A stretch of DNA of 6,090 nucleotides from Methanobacterium sp. Maddingley MBC34 (GTDB lineage: Archaea; Methanobacteriota; Methanobacteria; Methanobacteriales; Methanobacteriaceae): positions 1-6,090 of the forward strand of contig AMGN01000048.1 in assembly GCA_000309865.1 (NCBI GenBank). The letters run 5' to 3'. The notes under the pieces are model-generated. The model made no database searches. It saw only the letters and a program-made list of their open reading frames with translations, and was not told the DNA's origin. Below are positions 1 to 6,090 of this stretch, piece after piece (within the stretch, counting starts at the first letter, position 1; each line of letters begins with the position of its first letter). A program made the position numbers and the translations under genes.

Positions 1-2179
<2,179 letters not shown>

Positions 2180-2212
2180 GTTAATACATACCCTTAGTTT
2201 TAGACCCTTAAA

Positions 2213-4024
<1,812 letters not shown>

Positions 4025-4031
4025 GAATCGG

Positions 4032-4036
4032 CCCCC
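4032..4036 (-). promoter_or_regulatory. Ribosome binding site of rpoB1
   Basis: GGGGG on the minus strand lies 7 nt before the GTG start. It can pair with the CCUCC of the archaeal 16S rRNA 3' end with one G-U wobble. No canonical GGAGG occurs near this start, so initiation may be weaker than for the neighbouring rpoB2, or may be helped by translational coupling. Confidence 0.5.
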
Positions 4037-4094
4037 AATAGCTGGCTTTTCATAATAAAATAAATTTTAACTCCGTAATATCTCATCTAGTCCC

Positions 4095-5585
<1,491 letters not shown>

Positions 5586-5591
5586 TAAATT

Positions 5592-5596
5592 CCTCC
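5592..5596 (-). promoter_or_regulatory. Ribosome binding site of rpoB2 (decides start)
   Basis: A perfect GGAGG on the minus strand lies 6 nt upstream of ATG 5585. It sits directly after a T7 run. Its placement rules out the in-frame TTG at 5606 as the main start, because that TTG lies upstream of the Shine-Dalgarno sequence. Confidence 0.85.
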
Positions 5597-5603
5597 AAAA
5601 AAA
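5597..5603 (-). terminator. T7 tract in the rpoB2 leader, possible attenuation site
   Basis: Seven consecutive T residues on the transcribed-sense minus strand abut the rpoB2 GGAGG. Archaeal RNA polymerase is known to pause or terminate at oligo-T stretches in the non-template strand without a strict need for a hairpin. Here the tract would release short leader RNAs before rpoB2 translation starts. It may equally be an unstructured U-rich stretch that keeps the ribosome binding site accessible. The run is seen directly; the role is inferred. Confidence 0.3.
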
Positions 5604-5633
5604 CAACCCATACCTAAATCCATCTTATTCTCA

Positions 5634-5658
5634 ACACTAATCTAGTAGTTCCTAGTGT
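5634..5658 (-). repeat. Inverted repeat in the rpoB2 leader
   Basis: Arms ACACTA (5634-5639) and TAGTGT (5653-5658) are perfect reverse complements around a 13-nt loop. The loop and right arm hold two CTAG tetranucleotides, at 5642-5645 and 5652-5655, which could form a competing short stem. It lies downstream of the predicted TATA element, near or just after the likely transcription start. It could therefore be a protein-binding dyad or a weak leader hairpin. A six-pair AT-rich stem is near what chance can give in such DNA, so the function is uncertain. Confidence 0.35.
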
Positions 5659-5680
5659 GTTCTGGTCCATTAATATCAAT

Positions 5681-5690
5681 GTATATATAT
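5681..5690 (-). promoter_or_regulatory. Candidate TATA-box promoter for rpoB2-rpoB1-rpoA1
   Basis: TTATATATAC on the minus strand resembles the archaeal TATA element bound by TBP, within a very AT-rich stretch (about 5680-5710) in the 206-nt gap between rpoH and rpoB2. With normal archaeal spacing, transcription would start near 5660, giving a leader of about 75 nt. Several overlapping TATA-like runs make the exact box uncertain, and I could not pick out a clear BRE. The gap holds no recognisable gene apart from an 18-codon reading frame (5670-5614) with no visible ribosome binding site. Confidence 0.5.
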
Positions 5691-5791
5691 TATATTATTA
5701 AAATATAACACAATTTATGTACCGGTCTATAAGGTAAGGCATTATTTACTTAGTATTATATGTCCTTTGTTATTAATCCAATTATCCACAT

Positions 5792-6028
<237 letters not shown>

Positions 6029-6033
6029 ATAAT

Positions 6034-6038
6034 CCTCC
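6034..6038 (-). promoter_or_regulatory. Ribosome binding site of rpoH (decides start)
   Basis: GGAGG on the minus strand lies 5 nt before ATG 6028. It overlaps the more upstream in-frame ATG at 6040, which therefore lacks a ribosome binding site of its own and is unlikely to be used. Confidence 0.85.
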
Positions 6039-6041
6039 ATT

Positions 6042-6046
6042 AAAAA
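6042..6046 (-). terminator. T5 run between tRNA and rpoH, possible weak terminator
   Basis: Five T residues on the minus strand begin 7 nt after the tRNA 3' end and end 3 nt before the rpoH GGAGG region. Short oligo-T runs are typical termination points for archaeal tRNA transcripts. If termination is partial, readthrough would supply rpoH mRNA. The run is directly visible; its activity is inferred. Confidence 0.3.
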
Positions 6047-6052
6047 TTAGAA

Positions 6053-6090
6053 CGGGCCCGACGGGAGTTGAACCCGCGGCCACCTGGTTA
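6053..6090 (-). tRNA. tRNA, probably tRNA-Lys (partial, 5' part beyond right edge)
   Basis: The 3' half of a tRNA is visible on the minus strand. Reading in its direction there are three anticodon-loop bases TAA (36-38); the anticodon-stem strand CCAGG; a five-base variable loop TGGCC; a T-arm with stems GCGGG and CCCGT around the loop TTCAACT; the acceptor strand CGGGCCC; and a G discriminator. CCA is not encoded, as in many archaeal tRNAs, and would be added after transcription. Base 36 is U, so the tRNA reads codons starting with A. The acceptor CGGGCCC, the CCAGG stem and the G discriminator match what I recall of methanogen tRNA-Lys; tRNA-Asn or another NNU tRNA cannot be excluded because anticodon bases 34-35 are outside the window. 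No intron is seen at the canonical 37/38 position. Confidence 0.85.

Noticed and set aside
5586..5606. Upstream TTG start for rpoB2 adding seven residues
   Set aside because: It would put the perfect GGAGG inside the coding region, and the extra residues do not fit the family N-terminus. ATG at 5585 has ideal spacing.
6029..6040. Upstream ATG start for rpoH adding four residues
   Set aside because: This ATG overlaps the GGAGG that serves the ATG at 6028 and has no ribosome binding site of its own.

Overview
The window is a stretch of the conserved archaeal RNA polymerase gene cluster. All genes lie on the minus strand, so transcription runs from the right edge to the left. The protein sequences point to a methanogen of the Methanobacteriales, probably Methanobacterium or a close relative. 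The beta-like subunit is split into B'' and B', the largest subunit is the archaeal A' half, a small RPB5-like subunit H leads the cluster, ribosome binding sites are strong GGAGG types, and intergenic DNA is AT-rich. The genus is an inference from remembered family sequences; no search was run.

In transcription order: the 3' half of a tRNA gene, probably tRNA-Lys (6090-6053, cut by the right edge); rpoH (6028-5792) only 24 nt after it; a 206-nt AT-rich gap with a plausible TATA promoter, a small dyad and a T7 tract; rpoB2 encoding B'' (5585-4095); a 70-nt gap; rpoB1 encoding B' (4024-2213); a 50-nt gap; and rpoA1 encoding A' (2162 to beyond position 1, cut just before the bridge helix). The next gene leftward is expected to be rpoA2 (A''), outside the window.

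Together H, B'', B' and A' form the jaw, lobe, wall, hybrid-binding and catalytic parts of the polymerase. A' carries the magnesium-binding aspartates and B' supplies the conserved lysines and the ED pair near the active centre. I translated rpoA1 by hand across the whole window and found it open, with no frameshift or internal stop. rpoB1, rpoB2 and rpoH are also complete and carry their expected motifs.

I corrected two starts to sites just downstream of strong Shine-Dalgarno sequences (rpoB2 at 5585, rpoH at 6028). I assign non-ATG starts to rpoB1 (GTG) and rpoA1 (TTG). I see no mobile element, CRISPR array, intein, defence gene or novel protein system. The points worth a second look are all regulatory or small structural details: the tRNA/rpoH junction, the leader of rpoB2, the junction before rpoB1, and an extra four-cysteine cluster in A'.
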